NCBI RefSeq assembly: GCF_029888045.1
Contig: NZ_JARXRN010000020.1
Coordinates: forward strand, 303,150 to 367,149
Length of the DNA stretch: 64,000 nt
Direction: 5' to 3'
Source of the DNA: Luteimonas rhizosphaericola
GTDB lineage: Bacteria; Pseudomonadota; Gammaproteobacteria; Xanthomonadales; Xanthomonadaceae
Shown here: positions 44,470 through 53,732 of the stretch, piece after piece
How the letters are laid out: the number at the start of each line of letters is the position of its first letter
Position numbering within the stretch: position 1 is the stretch's first letter
The notes under the pieces: model-generated
Told to the model about the DNA's origin: nothing
Databases searched by the model: none
The model's input: the letters and a program-made list of their open reading frames with translations, nothing else
Program-made: the position numbers and the translations under genes

Positions 44470-45507
44470 TCAGTTGCCTGCGGATGCCGCCTGTGACTCG
44501 TCTGGTGGAACGGATGCCCCCCCGCTCGACGCGCGCACCACCAGCCGCGGCGCGAGCAGATCCGGCGGTGCCTGGTCGGCCGTTTCATCGGGCTCGAGCA
44601 GGCGCCGGATGGCACGTGCGCCGAGCTCGGCGATCTCGACGCGCATCGTCGTGAGCGCGGGGTGTACGTAGCGCGAAAGCGGGATGTCGTCGAAACCGGC
44701 GAGCGCGATGTCCTCGGGCACGCGCACCCCGCCCTGGGTGAGCGCGAACAGGCAGCCCAGCGCCATCATGTCGTTGGCCGCGAACACCGCATCGGGTCGC
44801 GCGTCGGCGGCCAGCAGTGCCTGGCCCGCCCGATGCCCGGAGGCTTCGTCGAAATCGCCCTGGAGCACCCACGGCGCATGCTCCGGCAGCGCCTGCGCCA
44901 GCGCCTCGCGATAGCCCCGCAGGCGTTCGCGCGCGTCGAAGTTGTCCTCGGGCCCGGCGATGAAGGCGATGCGCCGGTGCCCGGCCTCGACCAGGTGCCG
45001 CATCATCGTGACCGCGCCGCCGTGGTTGTCCACGCCGACCGACGCACGCGCACCCGCCACGCGGGTGGAATTCATCAGCACCGCCGGCATGGTCGGCGAG
45101 AGTTCGCCGGCCAGTGCCTCCGCCCCGTCGACAAAGGGCGACATCAGCAGCAGGCCGTCCACCCGGCCGCGCATCGTGCGCAGGGCCGCACCCTGCTCCT
45201 GCAGGTGGCCGTGGTAGCTCGACACGAGCAGGTGCAGGCCGCGCTCGCGCGCCACCTGGTCGATGCCCCGCATCAGTTCGGAAAAGAATTCGCCGTACAG
45301 GTCCGGCAGGACCACGCCGATGGTGCCGGTGCGGCGGCTGCTCAGGCTGCGGGCGGCGTGGTGCGGGCTGTAGCGCAGCTCGTCGGCCACCCGCAGCACC
45401 CGGCTGCGCACCGCCTCGGCCACGTTCTGGTGGCCGTTGAGCGCGCGCGACACCGTCGCCACCGAGACATTGGCGCGCCGGGCCACGTCCTTGATCGTGA
45501 CACTCAC
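44470..45507 (-). CDS. LacI-family transcriptional regulator (glucan locus)
   Basis: 345 aa from a GTG start (GGAGGAG upstream). The helix-turn-helix TIKDVARRANVSVATVSRALNG is at residues 4-25, and RYSPHHAARSLSSRRTGTIGVVLPDL is the hinge joining the periplasmic-binding-protein-like effector domain. Effector identity is unknown, probably a sugar or sugar phosphate. A TGTAAACGCTTCCA box lies 32 bases before its start, so autoregulation is likely. Matching boxes precede GH3, GH144 and the GH1/Entner-Doudoroff operon. It is followed by the TonB receptor after 75 bases without a separate operator, consistent with co-transcription. Confidence 0.93.
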   Translation of the reverse strand: MSVTIKDVARRANVSVATVSRALNGHQNVAEAVRSRVLRVADELRYSPHHAARSLSSRRTGTIGVVLPDLYGEFFSELMRGIDQVARERGLHLLVSSYHGHLQEQGAALRTMRGRVDGLLLMSPFVDGAEALAGELSPTMPAVLMNSTRVAGARASVGVDNHGGAVTMMRHLVEAGHRRIAFIAGPEDNFDARERLRGYREALAQALPEHAPWVLQGDFDEASGHRAGQALLAADARPDAVFAANDMMALGCLFALTQGGVRVPEDIALAGFDDIPLSRYVHPALTTMRVEIAELGARAIRRLLEPDETADQAPPDLLAPRLVVRASSGGASVPPDESQAASAGN

Positions 45508-45538
45508 CGGCCTCTCCTCCAGTGCGGACGGGGCGGAA

Positions 45539-45552
45539 TGTAAACGCTTCCA
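45539..45552. promoter_or_regulatory. LacI-type operator before lacI
   Basis: TGTAAACGCTTCCA, 32 bases before the GTG start of the regulator. On the minus strand its right end reads TTTACATTCC, so TACATT could be the -10, as at the GH3 gene. The 163-base gap to GH3 holds nothing else identified. Confidence 0.65.
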
Positions 45553-45670
45553 GCCGATTCTGCAAAGCGCTCCCGCCCGGGCAGCGGGACGTCAGCGCCG
45601 GAGGCCTCGCTGCAAGCGGATGCGCGGCGCACCGGACGCGCGGTTCGCGTATTCCGGTGCGCCCGCGCGC

Positions 45671-47950
45671 TCACCGCGCCACGACCTCGAACGTCGCCGA
45701 CTGCGCGGCGAGCGAATCGCCGCCGGTGAACACGGTAAACGTGCCCGGCTCGACCACGCGCCGCATCTGCGCGTCGTACAGCGCCAGGTCGTCCTCGCCG
45801 AGGGTGAAGCGCACCGTCTTCGATTCCCCCGGCTGCAGCTCCACGCGCTGGAAGCCGCGCAGTTCACGCACCGGCCGGGTGACGCTGGCCGTGTCGTCGC
45901 GCAGGTACAGCTGCACCACCTCGGTGCCCGCCCGCGACCCGGTGTTGGTCACCTCCACGCTCACCTCCTGCGCGTAGTCGCCCGCCGCCAGCGTGGCGCT
46001 CGCGACGCGCGGCGCGCCGTGCCGGAACGTGGTGTAGCTCAGCCCGTGGCCGAACGGATACAGCGGCGTCCACGGCACGTCGATGTACTTGCTGGTGTAC
46101 TTGTTGTCCTTCGCCGGCGGGCGTCCGGTGTTGCGGTGGGCGTGGTAGATCGGCACCTGGCCGACGTTGCGCGGCACGGTGACCGGCAGCTTGCCGGACG
46201 GCGCCACGTCGCCGAACAGCACGTCCACGATCGCGTTGCCACCCTCCACGCCCGGGAACCAGGCCTCGAGCACGGCCGGGACCTTCCCCTGCAGCGCACC
46301 GGTCGACAGCGGGCGCCCGTTGAGCAGCACGACCACCACCGGCTTGCCGGTCGCGGCCACCGCGAGCGCGAGCTGCTCCTGCACGCCGGGCAGATCGAGC
46401 GAGGTGCGGTTGTTGGCCTCGGCGCTCATCTCCGGGTGTTCGCCCAGGAACATCACCACCGCATCGGCGCGCCGGGCTGCGCGCACGGCGTCGTCGAAGC
46501 CCGAGGTGTCCTCGTCGTTGATGGCGGCACCCCTGGCGACCAGCAGTTTCGTGCGATCGCCGACGCTCGCACGCAACGCGTCCAGCGGCGTCACCGCGTC
46601 TTCCGGCCGGCCGATGCCGACCCAGTTGCCGAGCATCGCCCAGGGCTCGTCCGCCAGCGGCCCGATCACCGCCAGCGTCCCCAGCGACTTCGACAGCGGC
46701 AACACGTCGCCCTCGTTCTCCAGCAGCACCATCGACTTCTGCGCCATGCGCCGCGCCGCGGCGCGGTGTTCGGGCGTGAGCGTCATCGCCGCCTGGCGCG
46801 CGGGATCCTTGCAGTAGCGGTACGGATCTTCGAACAGCCCGAGCCGGAACTTGGCGTTGAGCACGCGGCGCACCGAGGCGTCGACCTCCGCCATCGGCAC
46901 GCGCCCGGCCGCGACCGCGGCCGGCATGTCCTCCAGGTAGATGTTGCTGACCATGTCGACGTCCACGCCCGCCGCCAGGCCGAGCCGGCCGGCAGCCTCG
47001 CGGTCGGCGGCCACGCCGTGCTCGACCAGCTCCAGCACGCCGGTGTAGTCGCTCACCAGCAGCCCGTCCCAGCCCCACTGCCCGCGCAGCAGGTCCTGGA
47101 TCAGGGGCTTGTGGGCGTGCATCGGCACCCCGGCCACCTCGTTGAAGGCGGCCATGATCGACTGCGCGCCGGCGTCGACCGCGGCCTTGAACGGCGGCAG
47201 GTAGACCTCGTGCAGGGTGCGCTCGGGGATCTCGGCGATGTTGTAGTCGCGCCCGCCCTCGGCGGCGCCGTAGCCCACGAAATGCTTGGCCGTGGCCAGC
47301 AGCGTGTCGGGCGCGGCCAGGTCTTCACCCTGGAAGCCCTGCACGCGCGCGGCCGCGAAGGCCGAACCCAGGAAGGGGTCCTCGCCGGCGCCTTCCACCA
47401 CCCGGCCCCAGCGCGGGTCGCGGGAGATGTCGGCCATCGGCGCGTAGGTCCAGTGCACGCCGTGCGCGGTGGCTTCCACCGCCGCCACGCGCGCGGCGTT
47501 GCGCGCCTCGTCGGGGTCGAAACTCGACGCCTCGCCCAGCGGCACCGGGAACACGGTGCGCATGCCGTGGATCACGTCGTACGCGTACAGCAGCGGGATC
47601 CCCAGGCGCGACTCTTCCACCGCGATGCGCTGCAGGCGGCAGGTCAGCTCGGCGCCGTTGGTGCCCAGCCACGAGCCGATCTCGCCCCGCCGCACCTGGT
47701 CCTCGCTGCCGGTCATGGCGGCCGGTCCGGTGTTGTTGCCCACCGCGGGCGGCTGGTTGAGCTGGCCCAGCTTCTCGGCCAGGGTCATCTTAGCCATCAG
47801 GGCATCGACGAACGCACGCTCGGCGGTCGCGTCGCCGGCCGAGCTGCGCGCCGGGCCGGGCGCGGCCCAGGCCGCGGGTGCGGCCAGCAGGGTGGCGAGC
47901 GCCACCGACAGGCAGGGAAGCAGGGGAACACGTGGAGCGTGACGCGTCAT
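45671..47950 (-). CDS. bglX: GH3 beta-glucosidase, periplasmic
   Basis: 759 aa with a Sec signal (LATLLAAPAAWA). BglX-type enzyme with an N-terminal barrel (about 40-390), an alpha/beta sandwich (about 400-640) and a C-terminal fibronectin III-like domain (about 660-750). The nucleophile is Asp301 in LLVSDYTGV (most relatives have SDW). KHFVGYGAAEGGRDYN is the substrate loop. It would cut gluco-oligosaccharides to glucose in the periplasm. The start at 47950 matches the signal peptide; a longer frame would cross the operator and the YciI gene. An operator identical to the GH1 one lies 30 bases upstream. Confidence 0.94.
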   Translation of the reverse strand: MTRHAPRVPLLPCLSVALATLLAAPAAWAAPGPARSSAGDATAERAFVDALMAKMTLAEKLGQLNQPPAVGNNTGPAAMTGSEDQVRRGEIGSWLGTNGAELTCRLQRIAVEESRLGIPLLYAYDVIHGMRTVFPVPLGEASSFDPDEARNAARVAAVEATAHGVHWTYAPMADISRDPRWGRVVEGAGEDPFLGSAFAAARVQGFQGEDLAAPDTLLATAKHFVGYGAAEGGRDYNIAEIPERTLHEVYLPPFKAAVDAGAQSIMAAFNEVAGVPMHAHKPLIQDLLRGQWGWDGLLVSDYTGVLELVEHGVAADREAAGRLGLAAGVDVDMVSNIYLEDMPAAVAAGRVPMAEVDASVRRVLNAKFRLGLFEDPYRYCKDPARQAAMTLTPEHRAAARRMAQKSMVLLENEGDVLPLSKSLGTLAVIGPLADEPWAMLGNWVGIGRPEDAVTPLDALRASVGDRTKLLVARGAAINDEDTSGFDDAVRAARRADAVVMFLGEHPEMSAEANNRTSLDLPGVQEQLALAVAATGKPVVVVLLNGRPLSTGALQGKVPAVLEAWFPGVEGGNAIVDVLFGDVAPSGKLPVTVPRNVGQVPIYHAHRNTGRPPAKDNKYTSKYIDVPWTPLYPFGHGLSYTTFRHGAPRVASATLAAGDYAQEVSVEVTNTGSRAGTEVVQLYLRDDTASVTRPVRELRGFQRVELQPGESKTVRFTLGEDDLALYDAQMRRVVEPGTFTVFTGGDSLAAQSATFEVVAR

Positions 47951-47979
47951 GGATCCGGTCCGGAGGGGCGGGCGCCGAA

Positions 47980-47993
47980 TGTAATCGTTTTCA
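47980..47993. promoter_or_regulatory. LacI-type operator before GH3
   Basis: TGTAATCGTTTTCA, identical in all 14 bases to the box at 24378. It lies 30 bases before the GH3 ATG, and its minus-strand end GATTACATTC supplies a possible -10 (TACATT). Confidence 0.7.
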
Positions 47994-48095
47994 GCGCCGG
48001 ATGCATGGCACGACGCAACATGCGGGCGGTCGCTTGCTGCTCCGCGGGTCGGCGCCTCGCTAACCGGCGACCCGGGTGCGCTTCGCTTACCCGGG

Positions 48096-48395
48096 CTACG
48101 GGAGGACCGGCTTGAACGGGCGCACTTCGACCCGTGCGTAGACACCCGCCTCGACGTACGGATCGGCGTCGGCCCAGGCGCGGGCGTCCTCCAGGGAGGG
48201 GAACTGCGCCACCACCAGGCTGCCGCTGAAGCCGGCCGGTCCCGGATCCTCGGCATCGATCGCCGGGCACGGTCCGGCCAGGAGCAGGCGCCCGGCATCG
48301 CGCAGCGCGACCAGCCGCTGCAGGTGGCGTTCGCGCGCGGCCAGGCGCCGGTCGAGCACCCGTTCGCCGTCGTAGCCCTCGATCGCGTACCACAT
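48096..48395 (-). CDS. YciI family protein
   Basis: 99 aa, ferredoxin-like (dimeric alpha-beta barrel) fold. MWYAIEGYDGERVLDRRLAARERHLQRL and ALRDAGRLLLAGP carry the conserved His and Asp of YciI proteins, and the second half FPSLEDARAWADADPYVEAGVY is characteristic. In Xanthomonadales yciI commonly lies near cell-division or septation genes; here scpA is divergent. Enzymatic role is unknown. GGAG lies about 10 bases before the ATG, and a TAGAAT -10 candidate is at 48423-48428. Confidence 0.88.
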   Translation of the reverse strand: MWYAIEGYDGERVLDRRLAARERHLQRLVALRDAGRLLLAGPCPAIDAEDPGPAGFSGSLVVAQFPSLEDARAWADADPYVEAGVYARVEVRPFKPVLP

Positions 48396-48845
48396 GGCAT
48401 CGCTCCGTCTGCGCAGGCGACGATTCTAGAAGAGGCCCGTGCAGGACGCGCGCGGCGCGTCCGCATGCCGACCATCGCAACCCGCCGGCCGCGCCGCGCA
48501 CGGGACGTCGCTGACGCGCAGACGCAGCCGCTTGGCCACCCGCTGGACAGCCCGGGGGCCAGCGCTTACCCTAGGATCCAAGTTCCGCAGCCGATCGCCG
48601 CTCACGTCGCAGCAGGACGCAGAGTCGCGGCCCCTCGGCCAGACCCGACGATTCCCCAGTCAGTCTTCTGCCGGCACCCGGCATGGCCTGCCCCGTGGGC
48701 GTCCGGTCGCAAGACGCTTTGCCAGTGCGATGTTCCGGACCCGCGCGATCGGTGCGCGTCCGTCGTGTTGCGCAGCCCGCGGCCGGTTCCGGCGCCGGTG
48801 CAGAACTCGACCAAGCCAGCCGGCCCGGAGGGGGCCGCACCGCGA
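48396..48845. promoter_or_regulatory. divergent intergenic region between yciI and scpA
   Basis: 450 bases without a gene I can support. TAGAAT at 48423-48428 (minus strand) is a plausible -10 for yciI. For scpA a weak TAGGAT lies at 48574-48579, with no good -35. The scpA reading frame stays open leftward through this region, but its product there has no resemblance to ScpA and the codon pattern is not convincing. Confidence 0.4.
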
Positions 48846-49745
48846 ATGAGCCAATCCGCCCAGGACACCGCCGCGCAGGCGCCATCCCATCCGCAGCAGC
48901 AGGAAATGCCGCTGGCGGTGGTGCACGGCCAGCCGGTGCTGCAGATCCCGCAGGACCTGTACATCCCGCCGGATGCGCTGGAGGTGATCCTCGAGGCCTT
49001 CGAGGGCCCGCTGGACCTGCTCCTGTACCTGATCCGGCGCCAGAACCTCGACATCCTCGACATCCCGGTCGCCGAGATCACCCGCCAGTACGTCGAATAC
49101 ATCGGCGTGATGCAGGACCTGCGCTTCGAGCTGGCGGCCGAATATCTGGTGATGGCCGCCATCCTGGCCGAGATCAAGTCGCGGATGCTGCTGCCGCGGC
49201 CTCCTGCCGCGGAAGGCGAGGAAGACGACCCGCGCGCGGACCTGGTGCGCCGCCTGCAGGAATACGAACGCTTCAAGCAGGCCGCCGAGGACCTCGACAC
49301 CCTGCCGCGCATGGAGCGCGACACCGCGCCGGTCTCGGCGCACGTGCCCGAGCGGGTCGTGGTCAGGACACCGCCGCCGGTGGAACTGCGCGAGATGCTG
49401 TCGGCGCTGCACGATGTGCTCAAGCGCGCCGAGCTGCTCACCAGCCACGCCATCCGCCGCGACGCCCTCAGCGTGCGCCAGCGCATGGGCGAACTGCTCA
49501 CCCGGCTCGAGGATGGCGCCTTCCATCGTTTCGAAGCCCTGTTCGATCCGGGCGAAGGCAAGCTCGGCGTGGTGGTCACCTTCCTGTCGATCCTGGAACT
49601 GGCCAAGGAACGCCTGCTCGACATCGTCCAGGAAGCGCCGCTGGCGCCGATCTACCTCAAGTCGCTCGCCAGCGGGCGTTCGGCCGATGAACCGCTGGAG
49701 TTTTCCAGCGAGTTCGATATCACCACGCCCGAAGACGACCGCTGA
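48846..49745 (+). CDS. scpA: segregation and condensation protein A
   Basis: 299 aa. The kleisin subunit that bridges SMC heads. The N-terminal kleisin block FEGPLDLLLYLIRRQNLDILDIPVAEIT lies at about 50-77 and binds the SMC neck; YLVMAAILAEIKSRMLLP follows. The C-terminal winged helix (about 220-270, VVTFLSILELAKERLLDIVQ) binds the SMC cap. The first 40 residues are a Gln/Ala-rich extension. scpB follows after 50 bases; smc itself is at 15.5 kb. Confidence 0.95.
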   Translation: MSQSAQDTAAQAPSHPQQQEMPLAVVHGQPVLQIPQDLYIPPDALEVILEAFEGPLDLLLYLIRRQNLDILDIPVAEITRQYVEYIGVMQDLRFELAAEYLVMAAILAEIKSRMLLPRPPAAEGEEDDPRADLVRRLQEYERFKQAAEDLDTLPRMERDTAPVSAHVPERVVVRTPPPVELREMLSALHDVLKRAELLTSHAIRRDALSVRQRMGELLTRLEDGAFHRFEALFDPGEGKLGVVVTFLSILELAKERLLDIVQEAPLAPIYLKSLASGRSADEPLEFSSEFDITTPEDDR

Positions 49746-49795
49746 CGTCCGCCTCGCGCCCGCCGCGCGCCATCCATCCCGCCAGACACCGACGC

Positions 49796-50902
49796 ATGGA
49801 TCAACAACTCATCAACCGCATCGTCGAGGCCGCGCTGCTGGCATCGAGCCAGCCGCTGACCGTGGTCCAGCTCGGCGCGCTGTTCCCGCTCGACGAGCCG
49901 GCGCCCGAGGGCAGCCTGCAGGCCGCGCTCGAGACCCTGCAGGCCGAATCCGCCGGTCGCGGGGTGGAACTGGTCGAGGTCGCCTCCGGCTGGCGCTACC
50001 AGGTCCAGGCCGACGTCCACCCGTGGGTGGCGCGGCTGTGGACCGAACGCCAGACGAAGTACACCCGCGCCACGCTGGAAACGCTGGCGCTGATCGCCTA
50101 CCGCCAGCCGATCACCCGCGGCGAGATCGAGCAGGTGCGCGGCGTGGCGACCAACAGCAACATCATCAAGGCGCTCGAGGAGCGCGAGTGGATCCGCGTC
50201 GTCGGTCACCGCGACATGCCCGGCCGCCCGGAACTGCTCGGCACCACCAAGGCGTTCCTGGACTACTTCGGCCTCAAGCGCCTGGACGAGCTGCCGCCGC
50301 TGTCGGAGCTGAAGGACTTCGGCGAACTCGAGCCCCAGTTCGAGTTCGAGGGCGGGCGCGCGGTCGGAGGCATCGCGACCGGTGACGGCGATGGCGGTCC
50401 CGATGGCGACCCAGGCGGCGCGCCGGCCGCCAACGATCCAGCCGCGCCCGCCGACACCGATGGCGACGAGGTCGGCGACGACGACGGCGCTTCCGGCGAT
50501 CGCGTCGACGACGCATCGGCGCGCGGCGAAGACGAGGACGAAGCCGGATCCGCGTCCGTCGCGGACGGCGATGCGGAACCCGATGCGCACGCTGGTGCGG
50601 AACGCCAGGCCGGCGACGACGGCGAGGATCGCGCCGCATCGCAGGACGCCGCAGATGCGGAGATCACACCGGATACGGCGGACACGACGGATCCTGCCGC
50701 CTCCGCCGACGCCGGCGAACCACCGCGCGCGGACACCGATGCTTCGCCTGCCGCCAGCGCATCCGACGACACCCCCGGCGCGGAGGACGAACCCTCGCCC
50801 CGCCCCACCCCGCTTTCCCACACTGCCGACCGCGCCGATGCGGCGGCCGAACCAGACGCCCTCGCCGACGACGGCGACAGCACCGGAGTACGACATGAGT
50901 GA
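49796..50902 (+). CDS. scpB: segregation and condensation protein B with a long acidic tail
   Basis: 368 aa. The normal ScpB core fills residues 1-185: two winged helices with TRATLETLALIAYRQPITRGEIEQVRG and GRPELLGTTKAFLDYFGL. Residues about 190-368 are an added tail composed almost only of Asp, Glu, Ala, Gly, Pro, Ser and Thr with no hydrophobic core, surely disordered and strongly negative. ScpB dimers regulate the SMC-ScpA ring. The stop overlaps the rluB start by 8 bases. The tail doubles the usual length; it may mimic nucleic acid or contact the very basic tail of RluB, but that is speculation. Confidence 0.93.
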   Translation: MDQQLINRIVEAALLASSQPLTVVQLGALFPLDEPAPEGSLQAALETLQAESAGRGVELVEVASGWRYQVQADVHPWVARLWTERQTKYTRATLETLALIAYRQPITRGEIEQVRGVATNSNIIKALEEREWIRVVGHRDMPGRPELLGTTKAFLDYFGLKRLDELPPLSELKDFGELEPQFEFEGGRAVGGIATGDGDGGPDGDPGGAPAANDPAAPADTDGDEVGDDDGASGDRVDDASARGEDEDEAGSASVADGDAEPDAHAGAERQAGDDGEDRAASQDAADAEITPDTADTTDPAASADAGEPPRADTDASPAASASDDTPGAEDEPSPRPTPLSHTADRADAAAEPDALADDGDSTGVRHE

Positions 50903-52400
50903 GCAATCCCCCACCGCCAGCCGCAAGCTCTCGCTCAAGCGCGGCGACGACAAGGCCGCCGACACCCCGCGCCTGGAAGAACGGCTGCACAAGGTGCTGG
51001 CGCAGGCCGGCCTCGGCTCGCGCCGCGCGCTGGAGCAGCGCATCGCCGACGGCCTGGTCAAGGTCAACGGCGAGATCGCCCAGACCGGCATGTCGGTCGG
51101 CGGCGGCGACCGGATCGAGATCGACGGGCGCCAGTTCGTCGCCAGCGCACTGACCGAACCGGCACGCGTGCTGATGTACAACAAGCCCGAGGGCGAAGTC
51201 ACCACGCGCGAGGACCCCGAAGGCAGGCCCACCATCTTCGAGTCGCTGCCCGCGCTCAAGGGCGCGCGCTGGATCGCGATCGGCCGCCTGGACATCAACA
51301 CCACCGGCCTGCTGCTGCTCACCACCGATGGCGAGCTTGCGAACGCGATGATGCATCCCTCCTACGAGGTCGAGCGCGAGTACGTCTGCCGCGTGCGCGC
51401 GCCCGAGGGCGAGGAGACCGTGTCGGACAAGATCGTCGACCGCCTCGCGCGCGGCGTCGCGCTCGAGGACGGGCCGGCGAAGTTCGACCAGATCAAGCGC
51501 ATCGGCGGGACCGACTCGAACGAGTGGTTCCAGGTGCTGCTGAAGGAGGGCCGCAACCGCGAGGTGCGCCGGCTGTGGGAGTCGCAGGGGTGCCAGGTCA
51601 GCCGGCTCAAGCGCATCCGCTACGGCCAGGTGTCGCTGCCGCAGACGCTGCTGCGCGGCCAGTCGCAGGAGCTTCCCGATGCGCAGGTCGAGGAACTGCG
51701 CAGGGAACTCAAGCTCGAGGAAGGTCCGCCGCCCGCGCTCACGCTGCTGCCGGTGATCGGCCAGCGCAAGGCGTCCAAGTCCACGGTGCACCTGACCGGC
51801 GACCGCCGCCCGCAGGGCTACGTCAACGGCCACAACACCGCCGACGAAGGCCGCGAACTGCGCCGGTTCGACCACGTGCGCGAGGATCGTCGCGGCCGCG
51901 GCGGCAAGAAGCCGCACGGCGGGCTCACCGTCAGCGGCGAGCAGGCGGCGAACCAGTCGCAGAAGCCGTTCAAGCAGCGCAAGACCAAGGGCCCCAAGCC
52001 GCTGCCAGACGGCAACCCGGCCGCGTTCCGCACCTGGTATGTGCCCGAGGGCGTGGACACCGGCCCGTCCGGGCATCGCAACGCCGATGGCCGCGGCCCG
52101 AAGAAGCCGTTCAACAAGGCAGGGAAGCGCGGCCCCGGCCAGGGCGCGGGCGGCCAGGGACAGGGTCAGGGCCGCAACCGCAGCGCACACCCCTACGGGC
52201 ATCCGGCCGGCGCGCCGAGCTTTCCTTCGGACCACGCCTCGCCCGGCGCCTACAAGCCGGCCGGTGCACGGCCGCGCGGTCCACGCCCAGCCGGTCCACG
52301 CCCGGCCGGTCCGCGTCCGGGCGGCAACCAGCGGCCGAAGGGTCCGCGCCCCGGCGGTGGCAACCGCGGTCCCCGTGGCGGTGGTGGCGCCGGTCGCTGA
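50895..52400 (+). CDS. rluB: 23S rRNA pseudouridine synthase B with a basic tail
   Basis: 501 aa. An S4 RNA-binding domain (about 25-75, RLHKVLAQAGLGSRRALEQRIADG) precedes the RsuA-family catalytic domain (about 90-260). Catalytic Asp133 is in AIGRLDINTTGLLL, and LKEGRNREVRRLWESQG is the other signature. It makes pseudouridine at the 23S position modified by RluB (2605 in E. coli). The last 200 residues are rich in Lys, Arg, Gly and Pro, with GPRPAG-type repeats at the end, likely RNA-binding and disordered. The ATG lies inside the scpB end, with GGAG 6 bases upstream. Pairing of scpAB with rluB is common in proteobacteria. Confidence 0.94.
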   Translation: MSEQSPTASRKLSLKRGDDKAADTPRLEERLHKVLAQAGLGSRRALEQRIADGLVKVNGEIAQTGMSVGGGDRIEIDGRQFVASALTEPARVLMYNKPEGEVTTREDPEGRPTIFESLPALKGARWIAIGRLDINTTGLLLLTTDGELANAMMHPSYEVEREYVCRVRAPEGEETVSDKIVDRLARGVALEDGPAKFDQIKRIGGTDSNEWFQVLLKEGRNREVRRLWESQGCQVSRLKRIRYGQVSLPQTLLRGQSQELPDAQVEELRRELKLEEGPPPALTLLPVIGQRKASKSTVHLTGDRRPQGYVNGHNTADEGRELRRFDHVREDRRGRGGKKPHGGLTVSGEQAANQSQKPFKQRKTKGPKPLPDGNPAAFRTWYVPEGVDTGPSGHRNADGRGPKKPFNKAGKRGPGQGAGGQGQGQGRNRSAHPYGHPAGAPSFPSDHASPGAYKPAGARPRGPRPAGPRPAGPRPGGNQRPKGPRPGGGNRGPRGGGGAGR

Positions 52401-52577
52401 GTCCATCGGCGCGACCGCGGGCGCGAATGCGCCCGCTTCCCGGCGTCGTGCAGAGCGCACGCGGCACACGTCGGCATGGCGCACACCCGAAGCCGGCGGC
52501 GACGCAGCGCAGGCGTCGGGTATCGTGGCGAGTCGCGCGCGCCACGACGCGCGCTCCCTTTGCGAGGCCACTGCCCC

Positions 52578-53588
52578 ATGCCCCTTCGCCGTGACGTCCT
52601 GCGCCTGCTCGGCCTGACCGCCGCCCTTCCCGCGCTGCCGGCTGCCGGCGCGGCGCAAGCGTCACCCGGCGAACTGCCGGTCGTGGTGTCCACCTGGGAC
52701 TTCGGCGACGCGGCGAATGCCGCGGCGTGGAACGTGCTTGCCGGCGAAGGCAGCGCGCTCGACGCGGTCGAGGCCGGTGCGAAGGTGCCCGAGGCCGATC
52801 CGGACAACCACACCGTCGGCCTGGGCGGCTATCCCGATCGCGATGGCCACGTGACCCTCGACGCCTGCATCATGGATCACGGCGGCCGCCTCGGCGCGGT
52901 CGCGTGCCTGGAAGACATCGTGCATGCGGTGTCGGTCGCGCGAAGGGTCATGGAGCACACGCCGCACGTGCTGCTGGTGGGCGAAGGCGCCCTGCAGTTC
53001 GCGCTGGCGCAGGGATTCCCGCGCCAGAACCTGCTGACCCCGGTGGCCGAACAGGCCTGGCGGGAATGGCTCAAGACGGCCGAGTACCGGCCGCAACCCA
53101 ACATCGAACGCAGCAACCGGTACCGCATGCCGGACGAGCTGCCGGGCGGCGCCAGCAACCACGACACCATCGGCATCCTCGCGCTCGACGCGGGCGGCCA
53201 GCTGGCGGGCGCCTGCACCACCAGCGGCATGGCCTTCAAGATGCGCGGCCGGGTCGGCGACTCGCCGATCAGCGGCGCGGGGCTGTTCGTCGATGGCGAG
53301 GTCGGCGCCGCCACCGCCACCGGCGTGGGCGAAGAGTGCCTGCGGATCTGCGGTTCGCACACCGTGGTGGAGCTGATGCGCCATGGACGCTCGCCCGAGC
53401 AGGCCTGCCGCGAAGCGGTGGAGCGAATCGCGCGCCGCCATCCGGCGGGGCGCGACGATCTGCAGATGGCTTTCGTCGCCTTGCGCAGCGATGGCGCGGT
53501 GGGCGCGTATTCGCTGCAGCCCGGCTTCAACTACGCGATCCGCACCGCCACCGGTTCGCGCGTGGTGGAGGCGCCCAGCCTCCGCTGA
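52578..53588 (+). CDS. N4-(beta-N-acetylglucosaminyl)-L-asparaginase (aspartylglucosaminidase)
   Basis: 336 aa. An Ntn hydrolase that cuts the bond between GlcNAc and Asn of N-glycoproteins. The precursor self-cleaves before Thr197 in SNHDTIGILAL, which becomes the catalytic nucleophile. GRVGDSPISGAGLFVDGEVGAAT supplies the substrate loop. The N-terminus LRRDVLRLLGLTAALPAL is a twin-arginine type signal, so the enzyme probably acts folded in the periplasm. It is convergent with the GH92 mannosidase gene (144 bases between stops), and together they point to N-glycan breakdown. An L-asparaginase activity is less likely given the conserved AGA motifs. Confidence 0.92.
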   Translation: MPLRRDVLRLLGLTAALPALPAAGAAQASPGELPVVVSTWDFGDAANAAAWNVLAGEGSALDAVEAGAKVPEADPDNHTVGLGGYPDRDGHVTLDACIMDHGGRLGAVACLEDIVHAVSVARRVMEHTPHVLLVGEGALQFALAQGFPRQNLLTPVAEQAWREWLKTAEYRPQPNIERSNRYRMPDELPGGASNHDTIGILALDAGGQLAGACTTSGMAFKMRGRVGDSPISGAGLFVDGEVGAATATGVGEECLRICGSHTVVELMRHGRSPEQACREAVERIARRHPAGRDDLQMAFVALRSDGAVGAYSLQPGFNYAIRTATGSRVVEAPSLR

Positions 53589-53732
53589 GGCCCCATCCCG
53601 TCCGGCCGGGAACGCCCCGGCCGCGAACACCGTGCAGGGATCAGCGCGCGCGGCGCCCGGGCGGCGCCGCGCCGGACGCGATTCACGCGGGCCGTTCGCC
53701 CGACACGCTGGCGGCGGAGCCGCGGCGCGCGC

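Noticed and set aside
48324..48845. Upstream extension of the scpA frame
   Set aside because: It overlaps yciI, its product is Arg/Pro/Ala-rich without similarity to ScpA, and MSQSAQ begins just before the recognisable kleisin protein.
50382..50894. Upstream extension of the rluB frame over the acidic tail of scpB
   Set aside because: The scpB frame is continuous with the ScpB core and ends with an 8-base overlap at the rluB ATG, which has its own GGAG. The alternative frame gives a Thr/Arg/Pro-rich shadow.
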